Shown here piece after piece: positions 17,455 to 26,132 of a stretch of 54,069 bases of DNA (position 1 is the stretch's first letter; each line of letters starts with the position of its first letter). The stretch is from Acidobacteriota bacterium (GTDB lineage Bacteria; Acidobacteriota; Terriglobia; Bryobacterales; Bryobacteraceae). Under the pieces are notes generated by a model, which saw only the letters and a list, made by a program, of their open reading frames with translations, searched no databases and was not told the DNA's origin. The stretch covers positions 1 through 54,069 of the forward strand of contig SYLY01000145.1 in the NCBI GenBank assembly GCA_005808475.1, given 5' to 3'. The position numbers and the translations under genes are program-made.

Positions 17455-20400
17455 ATGCGCTTCCAACGTTTGTTGCCATTTTTGTTGGCATTCGCGGCGC
17501 CCATGGCGGCGCAGACTTCCGCCGGCGCGATCGTCGGCCTGGTGCGCGACGCCGGTGGCGCCGTCATCCCCAGCGCCTCCGTCACGGTGACCAACACCCA
17601 GACCAACGTCGCGTTCGCGATCCAGACCGACTCGACGGGCAACTACTTCGTGCCCAGTCTGTTGCCCGGCGAATACCAGGTGGTGTGCGAGTTCCGCGGC
17701 TTCAAGAAAACCACCGTGGGTCCGATCCCTGTAAGCGTGAATCAGACGGTGCGCGTCGACCTGAATCTCCAGGTCGGCGAGACGGCGGAATCGGTCACGG
17801 TTCAGGAATTCGCCAGCCTCGTCCAGACCGACAACGCGACCATCGGACAGGTGGTCACCACGCGCCAACTGACTGAGTTGCCGCTCAACGGCCGCGACTT
17901 CCGCAGCCTGCTCCGGTTGAATCCGGGAGTCACCGAGCCGCAGGGCGGCATCAGCGTCACCGCCTCCATCCGCAGGCAGGGGTTCAACGACGGCATCAAG
18001 AACGTCAGCATCAACGGCGCGCGGCCCTCTTCGGTGACCTACCTCATCGACGGCGTGTCCTTGAACGAGCCGCTGTTCCAGTTCCCCAGCCAGATCCCGC
18101 CGATCGAGGCGGTGGAGGAGTTCAAACTCCAGAACGCGCTGTATCCGGCGGAGTTCGGCATGGGAGTGGGACAGGTGAGCATCGCGATGAAGTCGGGAAC
18201 CAACGCCGTGCACGGCTCGCTGTTCAACTTCCTTCGCAACGACGCGCTGCAGAAGTTCCATCCGCGGTTCTTCACCAAGACGCCGCTCAAGCAGAACCAG
18301 TTCGGCGGCGTGGTGGGCGGGCCGGTCTACATTCCCAAGGTCTACGACGGACGGAACAAGACCTTTTTCTTCGCCAGCTATCAGGGCGGGAGGCGTGTGA
18401 TCGGCGCGTTCGGTCTCGGCCAGGTTCCGACCGCCGCCGAAAAGACCGGCGACTTCAGCGCGTGGCCCACGCAGTTGTTCGACCCGCTCAGCGGAACGCT
18501 GACGCCCGGACAGGCGCTGCCGGTGGCGCGCATGCCGTTTTCGGGCAATCGCGTTCCGGCGAACCGGTTCGCTTCGGTCAGTTCGAATCTGGTGAAATAC
18601 TGGCCAACGCCGACGCGTCCGTGCGCCACACCCTGCAATAACTACGAGGGGAGCGTCAACACGGCGGTCCGCATGGACCAGTACACCGGCCGCATCGACC
18701 ACAACTTCTCGGTCAAGGATCGCGTCTTCGGACAGTACCTGTACTCCAAGGAGACGGCGCCGATTCCGTCCCTGATTCCGCTGTCCGGCGTGGTCACCGC
18801 GCAGTCGAGCTGGATGACTTCGGCGCAGTGGACGCACGTGTTCTCGCCGCGCCTGGTGAACGAGGTTCGCGCCGCCTACAACCATTTCATCTTCGATCAG
18901 AACTTCGAGACGCAGGGCAAGGGCGTTCTCTACTGGAAGGACGCGGGGTTGAAGAACCTCAACGACAAATATGAGGCGCTGCCCGCGATGATACCGGGCT
19001 CTCAATATACCAATATCGGCTTCGCCGGCTCGGTGCCGTTCTTCTCGATCACCAATACGCAGCACTACGTGGAGCACCTCACGTTCACGTCGGGCAAGCA
19101 CACGTTGAAGGCCGGCGTCGATTGGCGGCGGTCGCGCACCACGCGGCTGGGCGGATTCCAGGGCAACGGCATCATCAACTTCAACGGCGCCTACACGGCG
19201 CGCAACCCGACGCTCGCGCAGGTGGCCGGACGCGCCGATACCGGCAACGGATTCGCCGACTACCTGATGGGCTACGCGAGTCTCGCCGCCGGCAACCCGT
19301 TCGATTCCGATTCGGGCTGGCTGCGTAACAACGACCTCAATCTGTTCGTGCAGGACGACTTTCGCGTGTCTTCGCAACTCACGATCAATATCGGCCTGCG
19401 CTGGGAATATCGCGGTCCGTGGTACGAGAATTCCAAGGGCGGCAAGATCTTCGACTACTCCGCTGCCGGCGGACGCGCGCTGTATCGCGACGCGGAATTC
19501 GTGAAGCTGGTGAACAACCCCGTCTTCGCGAGCTGCTGCTCGGGCGACAGCGTCTACCACGCGCAGTACCGCAACTTCGCCCCGCGCATCGGACTGGCAT
19601 GGCGCCCGATGCAGGGTTCCAACCGGATGGTGGTGCGCGCGGGCTACGGCATCTTCTACGACATCCTGCACCGGTTCTACGACACGCAGCCCTACTCGCC
19701 GAACGTTCCGTTCGTGCTGCAGTCGTTGCCATCGGTGAACGGCTTGGAGACGCGCCCGCCGCTCGATGTTAGGGATCTGTTCCCGGCCCCGCTTTCGATC
19801 TCGCAGCGGCGGTTCGTCGAGCCGTATTGCCAGGGACCGGCGTCGGAATCCACCGACCCGGCCACCGGAGCGATTACCGTGCGGAACCAGTGCTTCGGCA
19901 CCGGCGTGCAGTACGCCAATCCGACCAACCCGACGCCCTACACGCAGAACTGGGGTCTCAACCTCCAGTTCGAGCCACGCGCGCGAATGTTGTTCGAGAT
20001 GGGCTACCAGGGCAGCCACGGTCTGCACGCGCAGAGCCTCTACCACGCCAATCAGGCGACGCTTCCTCCGGTGACGGGCAATCCGAACAACGGCCTGCGT
20101 TTTCCCACGCAGTGCCCGCCCGGGACCTTCCCATCCACCTGCTCGCCGGTCCAGAGCCGCGTTCCGTATTCCAACTTCGTGCCGCAGCTCTCCACTTATG
20201 TCAACGACAACAACGCCATCTATCACGCGATGACGCTCAAGCTGGAGCAGCGCTTCAGCCAAGGGCTGCAACTGCTGGCGGCGTTCACGTGGAGCCGCAC
20301 GATCGACGCGGTGTCGGAGATTCAGACCCAGGGTGGAACGCCCCGGACCTATCCGCAGTACAACGGCCGCCGCGACCTCGAGCGCGGCGTGGCCAATTAC

Positions 20401-20976
20401 GATCAGACCAGGCGCTTCGTCACCAGCGTCCTGTACGAACTGCCGTTCGGCAAGGGCCGGAAGTTCCTGAACGGCGGCGGTCCCGTGGATTGGGCGCTGG
20501 GCGGCTGGCAGACCAACACGATCGTCACGCTGGCCGACGGGCTTCCGTTCACGGTCGGGTGCTTCTGCGGCGATCGCGCGCAGGTGGGCAACGATCGCGA
20601 CGTGCATCGCATGGACGTGCTGTCGAATCCCCTGCCCAGCGGCTTCGAGAAGACCCTGACCCGCCAGTTCGATACCGCGGCTTACCGGACTCCGGTTCTC
20701 GGAACACTGGGAACGTCCGGCCGCAACACGTTGCGCGCGCCGGGACAAAGGGCCGCCGACTTTTCGCTGTTCAAGAACTTCCGCTTCAAGGAGCGCTTCA
20801 ACGTGCAGTACCGGGCCGAGGCGTATAACTTGATGTCGAGCTGGAAGTATGTGGTGATGTTTCCGAATCTCAACGCGACGCAAACTAACTTCGGTTCGCT
20901 GCTGCCGGTGGGCGGCGACAAGGGGAATCTGTTCAACCCGCGGGTTTACCAGATGGCGTTGCGGCTGGTGTTCTAG
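17455..20976 (+). CDS. TonB-dependent receptor, Oar-like, with N-terminal carboxypeptidase-regulatory-like domain
   Basis: The 1173-residue protein begins with a signal peptide (MRFQRLLPFLLAFAAPMAAQ). A carboxypeptidase-regulatory-like beta-sandwich follows (about 25-110; AIVGLVRDAGGAVIPSASVT and the GEYQVVCEFRGFKK strand). Then comes a plug-like region (about 125-260: ELPLNGRDFRSLLRLNPGV, VTYLIDGVSLNEPL, IEAVEEFKLQNALYPAEFG, SIAMKSGTNAVHGSLF). The remaining 900 residues are a predicted outer-membrane barrel ending in phenylalanine. Acidobacteria encode dozens of such receptors, thought to import oligosaccharides or other large substrates. No SusD-like or transport partner lies next to it, so the substrate cannot be guessed. 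Length and layout are normal for the family. Confidence 0.92.
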   Translation: MRFQRLLPFLLAFAAPMAAQTSAGAIVGLVRDAGGAVIPSASVTVTNTQTNVAFAIQTDSTGNYFVPSLLPGEYQVVCEFRGFKKTTVGPIPVSVNQTVRVDLNLQVGETAESVTVQEFASLVQTDNATIGQVVTTRQLTELPLNGRDFRSLLRLNPGVTEPQGGISVTASIRRQGFNDGIKNVSINGARPSSVTYLIDGVSLNEPLFQFPSQIPPIEAVEEFKLQNALYPAEFGMGVGQVSIAMKSGTNAVHGSLFNFLRNDALQKFHPRFFTKTPLKQNQFGGVVGGPVYIPKVYDGRNKTFFFASYQGGRRVIGAFGLGQVPTAAEKTGDFSAWPTQLFDPLSGTLTPGQALPVARMPFSGNRVPANRFASVSSNLVKYWPTPTRPCATPCNNYEGSVNTAVRMDQYTGRIDHNFSVKDRVFGQYLYSKETAPIPSLIPLSGVVTAQSSWMTSAQWTHVFSPRLVNEVRAAYNHFIFDQNFETQGKGVLYWKDAGLKNLNDKYEALPAMIPGSQYTNIGFAGSVPFFSITNTQHYVEHLTFTSGKHTLKAGVDWRRSRTTRLGGFQGNGIINFNGAYTARNPTLAQVAGRADTGNGFADYLMGYASLAAGNPFDSDSGWLRNNDLNLFVQDDFRVSSQLTINIGLRWEYRGPWYENSKGGKIFDYSAAGGRALYRDAEFVKLVNNPVFASCCSGDSVYHAQYRNFAPRIGLAWRPMQGSNRMVVRAGYGIFYDILHRFYDTQPYSPNVPFVLQSLPSVNGLETRPPLDVRDLFPAPLSISQRRFVEPYCQGPASESTDPATGAITVRNQCFGTGVQYANPTNPTPYTQNWGLNLQFEPRARMLFEMGYQGSHGLHAQSLYHANQATLPPVTGNPNNGLRFPTQCPPGTFPSTCSPVQSRVPYSNFVPQLSTYVNDNNAIYHAMTLKLEQRFSQGLQLLAAFTWSRTIDAVSEIQTQGGTPRTYPQYNGRRDLERGVANYDQTRRFVTSVLYELPFGKGRKFLNGGGPVDWALGGWQTNTIVTLADGLPFTVGCFCGDRAQVGNDRDVHRMDVLSNPLPSGFEKTLTRQFDTAAYRTPVLGTLGTSGRNTLRAPGQRAADFSLFKNFRFKERFNVQYRAEAYNLMSSWKYVVMFPNLNATQTNFGSLLPVGGDKGNLFNPRVYQMALRLVF

Positions 20977-20986
20977 CCAGGCTGGC

Positions 20987-21454
20987 TTACGAGGCGATCC
21001 ACCGCGCGAGGGCTTGGGCCGCTTCCGGCGTGCCCTCGCGCGGCGCCCATTCGGCGAAGTCCTTGTCGCTAACGGGAGCGTAGGGTCCAGGTTTCACCTC
21101 GTAGCAGACCGCGCGAGGGGTCAGGGCGGTAATGGTGTGAAGGACGCCGGGTTCCAGGTCGATGCCGATGGCGTCGCAGTCCGGTCCCATTCCCAAAACT
21201 GTCCGGTGCGCGATGGCGCCGGCTTCGTCGAAGATCAACAGCAGAGCCTTGCCGTCCAGCACGAGGAACGATTCGGGCTTGGGAGGCGTGGAGTGGCGGT
21301 GCGGACGGACATAGGTTCCCTCGAGCAGGACGTTCAGGAAGCGATGCGGGTTGTCGTCGTTACCGGAGTGGAAGTTGTGGTTCATTCGAAGGCGCGGCGA
21401 CGCTTGGGCGCGTTCGGCGACGCGATCGAACAGTTCTCGTGTGATCGATTGCAC
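20987..21454 (-). CDS. WbuC family cupin
   Basis: The 155-residue protein starts at a GTG (21454). It has the WbuC cupin pattern: RMNHNFHSGNDDNPHRFLNV, LLEGTYVRPHRHSTPPKPES and FLVLDGKALLLIFDEAG, followed by a second motif with GVLHTITAL. The histidines in HRH and LHT and the glutamate in PES would form the metal site. Members are often found with O-antigen or sugar genes, but no such genes are adjacent here. The reaction is unknown. It is convergent with the TonB receptor gene, 10 bases apart, and divergent from thiO. Confidence 0.87.
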   Translation of the reverse strand: MQSITRELFDRVAERAQASPRLRMNHNFHSGNDDNPHRFLNVLLEGTYVRPHRHSTPPKPESFLVLDGKALLLIFDEAGAIAHRTVLGMGPDCDAIGIDLEPGVLHTITALTPRAVCYEVKPGPYAPVSDKDFAEWAPREGTPEAAQALARWIAS

Positions 21455-21460
21455 CTCCCG

Positions 21461-21466
21461 ATTTTA
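21461..21466 (-). promoter_or_regulatory. Possible -10 element for the WbuC gene (TAAAAT), leaderless geometry
   Basis: On the minus strand TAAAAT is followed by six bases (CGGGAG) and then the GTG start. The GGGAG directly touching the start codon is too close for a normal Shine-Dalgarno site, which fits a leaderless transcript. Confidence 0.3.
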
Positions 21467-21491
21467 GCGGACATCCGGCGGCGCCACTACA

Positions 21492-22562
21492 ATGGAGACA
21501 GTGTTGACCGTAACCGTCGTGGGCGGTGGAATCATCGGCGGGAGCATCGCGTGGCGGCTCGCGCAAGGCGGGATTCGGGTGGTGGTGCACGAGGCCGGAG
21601 CCTGGGGCGGGGAAGCGAGCTGGGCGGGCGCGGGAATGCTCGCGCCGGGTGGGGAGGTGGATTCGGGCAAGGGTTGGCGTGGACTGGCCGCGCGGGGCTT
21701 GGACCTGTACGGCGACTTCGTGCGCGAGCTCGAGGCCGAATCCGGCGAATGCATCGATTTCCGGATCTCCGGCGCGGTGGAGCCGGCTCGCGAGGGCGCC
21801 GAGGCCGCCGCCTTGCGGGAGCGCGCCGCGGTTCAGGCGGCGCTGGGCATTCCCTCTCAGGCCGTTAGCGCCGCCGATGCGGGAACGCTCGCGCCGGGGC
21901 TCGCCTGGCAACGATTCGCCGAGGCGCGTTACTATCCGCGCGACGGCCAAGTCAATCCCCGTGACATCATGCGCGCGCTGCGCGTGGCGATCGAGCGCCG
22001 GGGTGGAGAGATCCGGGAGCGTAGCCGCGTGGAAGGCGTGGATCTCCGTGGGCCGGAAGTGGAAGCGGCTGGGACGCGGGCGCAGGCGGCGGTGCTCGCG
22101 GCGGGCACATGGTGCGGCTCGATCGCGGTGAACGGCGCGCCTCCGCTGAAGGCTTCCATCCCCGTGCGCGGCCACCTGACGGGTTACTATCTCGAGCCGG
22201 GGCTATTGCGGCCGCTGGTCCGGCACGACCACACGTATCTGCTCCAGAGAAGCAACGGGTTCCTCATCGCGGGCGCCACCGAGGAACGGGCCGGGTTCGA
22301 CCGCGAGATCGACGGCGCCGCCGTGTCCGCCCTGACAGCCAAGGCTCGCGCGCTATTCCCGCCGCTGCCCGCCGCCGGTCCGGCCGAGGTGTGGAACGGC
22401 TTCCGCCCGGGAACGGAGTCTCTCGAGCCCGAGGTCGGGCGAGTGCCGGGGACGCCGGTTTGGCGCGCCTACGGCCACTATCGCAACGGCATCCTGCTGG
22501 CGCCGGTCACGGCGGAGATCGTCGCCGGGGACATTATCGCCAGTTTGGGAACAGGCCGTTGA
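21492..22562 (+). CDS. thiO: FAD-dependent glycine oxidase-type protein (ThiO-like)
   Basis: The 356-residue protein has the dinucleotide-binding start VTVVGGGIIGGSIAWRLAQ (residues 7-25), the ThiO-type GEASWAGAGMLAPGGEVDSG stretch near residue 36-55, YYPRDGQVNPRDIMRALRVA near 148-167, and a C-terminal GFRPGTESLEPEVGRVPGTP then GHYRNGILLAPVTAEIVA. In ThiO the enzyme oxidises glycine to dehydroglycine for the thiazole ring of thiamine. No other thiamine gene is adjacent, so a general D-amino-acid or sarcosine oxidase role is an alternative. Its end overlaps the convergent HipA-like gene by 29 bases. Confidence 0.82.
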   Translation: METVLTVTVVGGGIIGGSIAWRLAQGGIRVVVHEAGAWGGEASWAGAGMLAPGGEVDSGKGWRGLAARGLDLYGDFVRELEAESGECIDFRISGAVEPAREGAEAAALRERAAVQAALGIPSQAVSAADAGTLAPGLAWQRFAEARYYPRDGQVNPRDIMRALRVAIERRGGEIRERSRVEGVDLRGPEVEAAGTRAQAAVLAAGTWCGSIAVNGAPPLKASIPVRGHLTGYYLEPGLLRPLVRHDHTYLLQRSNGFLIAGATEERAGFDREIDGAAVSALTAKARALFPPLPAAGPAEVWNGFRPGTESLEPEVGRVPGTPVWRAYGHYRNGILLAPVTAEIVAGDIIASLGTGR

Positions 22563-23367
22563 CCGCGCGGTGGGTGTCCTCGATCAGGTCCGCGATCCTC
22601 TTGCGGCGTTCCATGAGTTGCGTGAGGAGCGCGGTGAGCGCTTCGTAGTCTCCGCCGGGCAGCCAATCGGCGGGGATTCCGGCCAGGGCGGAGTCGGCCA
22701 CCTGCTCGGGGAACGACCGCACCCACTCGATCCACGGCTCCCAGTCCCGCCATCCGGAAACCTGAGCATAGACCGACCGGCGGTGATACAGACCTTGGAG
22801 CGGCGCCGAGCCGAGCGTCCAGTTCGGCCCTTCGAAAATGAAGCCGTGATCGATCATTCGGGCGACGTAGCCGGGCCGGGATCCGGGCGGTTCGTCTTCG
22901 GAGCCGGATTGCACGTGAGCGCGGAAGAAGATCGATTGGCGCGCATCCGCGTTGGACGTCCACTTGTCGAAGACGAAAGCGCCGAGGAAGTCGCGGCGGT
23001 TGGCGACGCCCGCCAAAAGCTGATCCGGCAGGAAGTTGAACACGGCGGTGGTGGCGGGATCGCCGGGGAATCGCGATCCGAAATGCCAGCCCGGCTCGAC
23101 GGGCACGGTGCTCTTGCCGAGTTGAATGGCGAGTCCCGGCTCGGCGGCCAGTAGCTCGGGGGTGATGTCGAGGATCGCCGCTTCCGGCGCCGGTACGCGT
23201 AGATAGCGCAGGAACTCCGAAGCCAGCCACTCGTTCACCAGGATGCGGCGGTGCTGGGGGTTGTTCCGTGCCTTGAGTACGTAAAATCGATCGCCAGCCG
23301 CCTCGACCAGGTGGCACTGCGCTCCTCCGCGCATCCGGCGGATCCAGCGGCGAACCGGAATGGGCAT
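22534..23367 (-). CDS. HipA-like kinase family protein, solitary
   Basis: The 277-residue protein resembles the compact HipA family of PI3/4-kinase-like folds. It has YVLKARNNPQHRRILVNEWLASEFLRYL (nucleotide-binding lysine and helix, about 29-56), FDKWTSNADARQ (catalytic-loop-like, near 133-144) and ARMIDHGFIFEG (metal-binding loop-like, near 168-179). HipA toxins phosphorylate glutamyl-tRNA synthetase, but this short solitary class has no known target, and no HipB-like helix-turn-helix antitoxin is adjacent. The upstream neighbour is the histone-like gene, separated from it by a terminator-like palindrome, so it likely has its own promoter. Confidence 0.72.
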   Translation of the reverse strand: MPIPVRRWIRRMRGGAQCHLVEAAGDRFYVLKARNNPQHRRILVNEWLASEFLRYLRVPAPEAAILDITPELLAAEPGLAIQLGKSTVPVEPGWHFGSRFPGDPATTAVFNFLPDQLLAGVANRRDFLGAFVFDKWTSNADARQSIFFRAHVQSGSEDEPPGSRPGYVARMIDHGFIFEGPNWTLGSAPLQGLYHRRSVYAQVSGWRDWEPWIEWVRSFPEQVADSALAGIPADWLPGGDYEALTALLTQLMERRKRIADLIEDTHRAVNGLFPNWR

Positions 23368-23374
23368 GCGGAAA

Positions 23375-23396
23375 GGGGACCGCTCGAGCGGTCCCC
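23375..23396 (-). terminator. Perfect 22-base palindrome after the histone-like gene, probable intrinsic terminator
   Basis: GGGGACCGCTCGAGCGGTCC plus CC is a perfect inverted repeat, beginning 9 bases after the stop of the histone-like gene. On the minus-strand transcript the stem is followed by UUUCC, a short U tract. It lies just before the HipA-like start, where it would isolate the two genes. An operator role for the HipA-like gene is the alternative. Confidence 0.6.
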
Positions 23397-23404
23397 GGAG
23401 ATCG

Positions 23405-23995
23405 TTACTTCTTGCCCTTCTTGACGGCCTTCTTCGCCGGGGCCTTCTTGGCGGCGGGGGTTTTCTTCGCCGGAGCAGCCTTCTTGGCCGGGGCCTTTTT
23501 GGCGGCCTTGGCGGGGGCTTTCGTCACCGCGGCTTTCTTGGCGGGCGCCTTCTTCGCCGGAGCCTTGGCGGCGGCCTTCTTGGCGGCCGGAGCTTTCTTG
23601 GCGGGCGCCTTCGCCGGCGCCTGTTGCGCGGCCTTGGCGGGCGCTGGTTTTACCGCGGCCTTTTGGGGGGCGGTCTTTTTGGCCGGAGCCTCTGTCAATG
23701 GTGTCTCCTTTACGGCCGCCTTTCGGGCAGCCGGTTTCTTACGTGTCGCGACCGGCACCGCACGCGCGGCGCCGGGTGAGGACGCAGCGCCAGCCGCCAG
23801 CGTCTGCGCGGATTCGGCGGGAGCCGCGTCGGCGGAGGCCGCTACCGGTTCTCCTACCTGCGGCGCGAGCAGTTCCTCTTCGTCGTCCAAATCGTATTCT
23901 CGAATCTCGGATTCCATCTCGACGTGCTCTTCGTCGTAGGGAAAATCCACTGAATCGTCGTCGTCCGCGGCCAGCAGACGCGGATCGTATATCAT
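23405..23995 (-). CDS. Histone H1-like, lysine/alanine/proline-repeat DNA-binding protein with acidic head
   Basis: The 196-residue protein is sharply two-part. Residues 1-50 are strongly acidic (DDDDSVDFPYDEEHVEMESE, then YDLDDEEELL). From about residue 85 to the end it consists of degenerate repeats of the type AAKKAPAKKA, closing with VKKGKK. Such tails occur in bacterial H1-like proteins (Hc1, BphA-like and others) and bind DNA or RNA without sequence specificity. The acidic head could mask the tail or contact other proteins; that is inference. GGAGG sits upstream of the ATG. Codons for Ala and Lys are highly repetitive, so the DNA itself is low complexity at 23405-23680. Confidence 0.85.
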   Translation of the reverse strand: MIYDPRLLAADDDDSVDFPYDEEHVEMESEIREYDLDDEEELLAPQVGEPVAASADAAPAESAQTLAAGAASSPGAARAVPVATRKKPAARKAAVKETPLTEAPAKKTAPQKAAVKPAPAKAAQQAPAKAPAKKAPAAKKAAAKAPAKKAPAKKAAVTKAPAKAAKKAPAKKAAPAKKTPAAKKAPAKKAVKKGKK

Positions 23996-24108
23996 ACGCT
24001 GCCTCCAAAACTATGAGAACTCAGGCCCGCGCGAAAATCCTCGGGTTACCCTAGAATATCGCTTTTCGCCTCGAAGGCAACAGCTTGGATTGCAATTCGT
24101 GCGGATGT

Positions 24109-25986
24109 TCACCGTTGCAAAGCCACGGCGACCAAGGTTGGCTTGCCGGAGCCCGACGCCGGCAACGAAGCCCGATGCCGGGGCGCCATTTTGGGAGCCG
24201 TCCCAGCCCGGTTGGCCGGAGCGGGCCTCCGCTTCACCGCCGGAGCGGGCGCCAGCTTGCGAACCTGCGTCGCGGCTCGAGCCGCCGGAGCTGCCGGCTT
24301 CCTCGCGCCCGTGCTCACCGGAGCTTTCGACGCAGGCCGCGCGGTGGTGGCCGCGGGCTTGCGGTAGGTCCGGCTCTTCACAGCCGGAGCCGGCGTGGAC
24401 CGCCGAATCGTAGTGGTTCGCCGGGCGGGAGCGTAGCGAGTGTAGGATGCCGTGGTGAACACCGCTTCCGGCCCCGGATAGCCGACGGGAATGACCAGCA
24501 GGTCTCCCGCCTGGGGCTCGGAGGTAGTGTTCGAGTTCGCCTCGCTGATCGACTTCTCGGTGATCTTGTACTGCTTGGCGATGGAGGCAACCGTCTCTTG
24601 CGTATTCACACGATGCATCCGCCAACTGGCGCGGCGGAGCGAAGGCACGGACTCGAGCGCGCTCAACACCTGCTTGCCGGATCCCTTGGGGACGTGCACG
24701 GTGTAGCCGTCCGGAGCGACCATTCGCAGAACGGCGGGATTCAGTTCCCGGATCTCCGACAGCGGCCGGTTCACGATATCGGCGACCAGCGCCAAGTGGG
24801 TGTTCGCCGAGACCTTGATGCTGTCGTACGCCATGGCCTTGTCGGCCGAGACGTTTTCAAGCCCGTAGTCCTTCGGATTCTTTGCCATGATCGTCATGGC
24901 GAGAATGATCGGGACGTAGTTGGCCGTCTCTTTCGGGAGTACGTTTCGTTTGTAGAGCTCCCAGAAGTCCGCGTATCCGGTCCGCTGCACGGCGCGATCC
25001 ACGGCGAGCGGGCCGCAATTGTAGGCGGCGATCGCCAGGTACCAGTCGCCGAACTCTTCGTACAGATCGCGAAGGTGTCGAGCGGCGGCTCGCGTGGCCT
25101 TCTCGGGATCGAGCCGGTCGTCGGTAAACTGCGATTGATTCAATCCGTATTCGCGGCCGCGGTCCTTGATGAACTGCCACATGCCGGTGGCCGACATGTA
25201 GGAAACCGCGCGCGGCAGGAAACCCGACTCGGCTTGCGCCAGGTAGATCAACTCCTGCGGAACGCCTTCCTCGTCGAGGATGCGGCGAATCATTGGCGCG
25301 TACCGGCCCGCGCGGTAGAATCCGCTCACCAGGATGTCGCGCCCCCGCGGGCTTTGGAAGAAGTTGATGAAGCTGAGGACCGGATCGGCCATCTTGAGCG
25401 GCAACTGAGAGACCGTCGCCCGCAACTGGTGGCGGACCTTCCCCTTCAGCGCGGGCTCGACGGGGAACGTCAAGTCCACCGCTTCCTCGAGGGGAACCTT
25501 GTCGAAGACCGGCTCCGGCGTGGGCCCGCTCTGCGCGGCGACTTCCACTTCCATCCGGTAGATGTCCTCGACCATCTTCTGGTACTTCGCGGCCAAGCGT
25601 TCCCGTCCCGGCAGACTGGCAGGAGCCGCGCTGATCGTCTCGATCGCTTTGTCGAACTCGGCGCGGGCAGCGGCGCTTTCGCCTTTGCCCATCAGCACAC
25701 TCCCTTTGGAGTAGTGCGTCTCCGCCTGGCGTGAAAGGTAGTCGATCTCCGGCGCTTCACTGGCCCGCTGCACGGCTTGCGCCAGCAAACGAGGGGATTC
25801 ACGCTGGTAGAACGATGGTTCTACTTTGGGCGGCTCTTGGATCGCGTACGTTGACTGGGGAAGGCGGGGAGCGGGCGCAACGAAGGGGGTGACAAACTTG
25901 CCAGACTTCGTCGTCGCGCTGCAACCGACCAGGACACCACAGGCCAACGATCCGATGCTTGTTGTTAAGATTCGATGTAGCTTCAT
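24109..25986 (-). CDS. mltD: Membrane-bound lytic murein transglycosylase D-type lipoprotein with LysM
   Basis: I place the start at the ATG at 25986, which begins a lipoprotein signal (MKLHRILTTSIGSLACGVLVGCS, lipobox cysteine at residue 23 or so). The frame extends upstream without coding character. The 625-residue protein has a helical region, then the SLT domain with the catalytic glutamate at residue 253 in LAQAESGFLPRAVS followed by SATGMWQFI and AIAAYNCGPLAVDRAV. A LysM-like segment is present (TVASIAKQYKITEKSISEAN, near 470). The last 110 or so residues are rich in Pro, Ala, Arg and Lys. It cleaves peptidoglycan glycan strands to 1,6-anhydro products. The basic tail is unusual for MltD and may bind wall polymers. 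Confidence 0.9.
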   Translation of the reverse strand: MKLHRILTTSIGSLACGVLVGCSATTKSGKFVTPFVAPAPRLPQSTYAIQEPPKVEPSFYQRESPRLLAQAVQRASEAPEIDYLSRQAETHYSKGSVLMGKGESAAARAEFDKAIETISAAPASLPGRERLAAKYQKMVEDIYRMEVEVAAQSGPTPEPVFDKVPLEEAVDLTFPVEPALKGKVRHQLRATVSQLPLKMADPVLSFINFFQSPRGRDILVSGFYRAGRYAPMIRRILDEEGVPQELIYLAQAESGFLPRAVSYMSATGMWQFIKDRGREYGLNQSQFTDDRLDPEKATRAAARHLRDLYEEFGDWYLAIAAYNCGPLAVDRAVQRTGYADFWELYKRNVLPKETANYVPIILAMTIMAKNPKDYGLENVSADKAMAYDSIKVSANTHLALVADIVNRPLSEIRELNPAVLRMVAPDGYTVHVPKGSGKQVLSALESVPSLRRASWRMHRVNTQETVASIAKQYKITEKSISEANSNTTSEPQAGDLLVIPVGYPGPEAVFTTASYTRYAPARRTTTIRRSTPAPAVKSRTYRKPAATTARPASKAPVSTGARKPAAPAARAATQVRKLAPAPAVKRRPAPANRAGTAPKMAPRHRASLPASGSGKPTLVAVALQR

Positions 25987-26132
25987 CCGTTTTCCGCTGG
26001 GTGAAAATTTGACTACATTTTCGGAACCCCTAAACAATACCCGAATCCGACACGCCAGGTCAAGCGGGAGGTTTGACCGGTTCCAGGACCACCGCACCCA
26101 GAAGGCGATGGCGCAGACCTTATAATCGGTCC
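25987..26132. promoter_or_regulatory. Divergent promoter region between mltD and the PQQ dehydrogenase
   Basis: The gap of 146 bases separates two divergent genes. The plus-strand end holds a perfect TATAAT at 26121-26126. The mltD side is locally AT-rich (about 26000-26040). No long inverted repeat was found. Confidence 0.45.
26121..26126 (+). promoter_or_regulatory. -10 element (TATAAT) of a probable leaderless transcript
   Basis: A perfect TATAAT ends six bases before the ATG at 26133, so the expected transcription start coincides with the start codon. No Shine-Dalgarno sequence is present. TTGACC at 26073-26078 is too far (42 bases) to serve as its -35. Confidence 0.45.

Noticed and set aside
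17236..20883. A very long open frame antisense to the TonB receptor gene (over 1200 codons)
   Set aside because: GC-rich codon bias in the receptor gene removes stops from this antisense frame. The translation is rich in Arg, His, Val and Glu in a way typical of shadow frames and shows no domain.
23405..23680. CRISPR-like or tandem DNA repeat
   Set aside because: The repetition is explained by the lysine/alanine/proline repeat of the histone-like protein. Units are degenerate and lack spacer structure.
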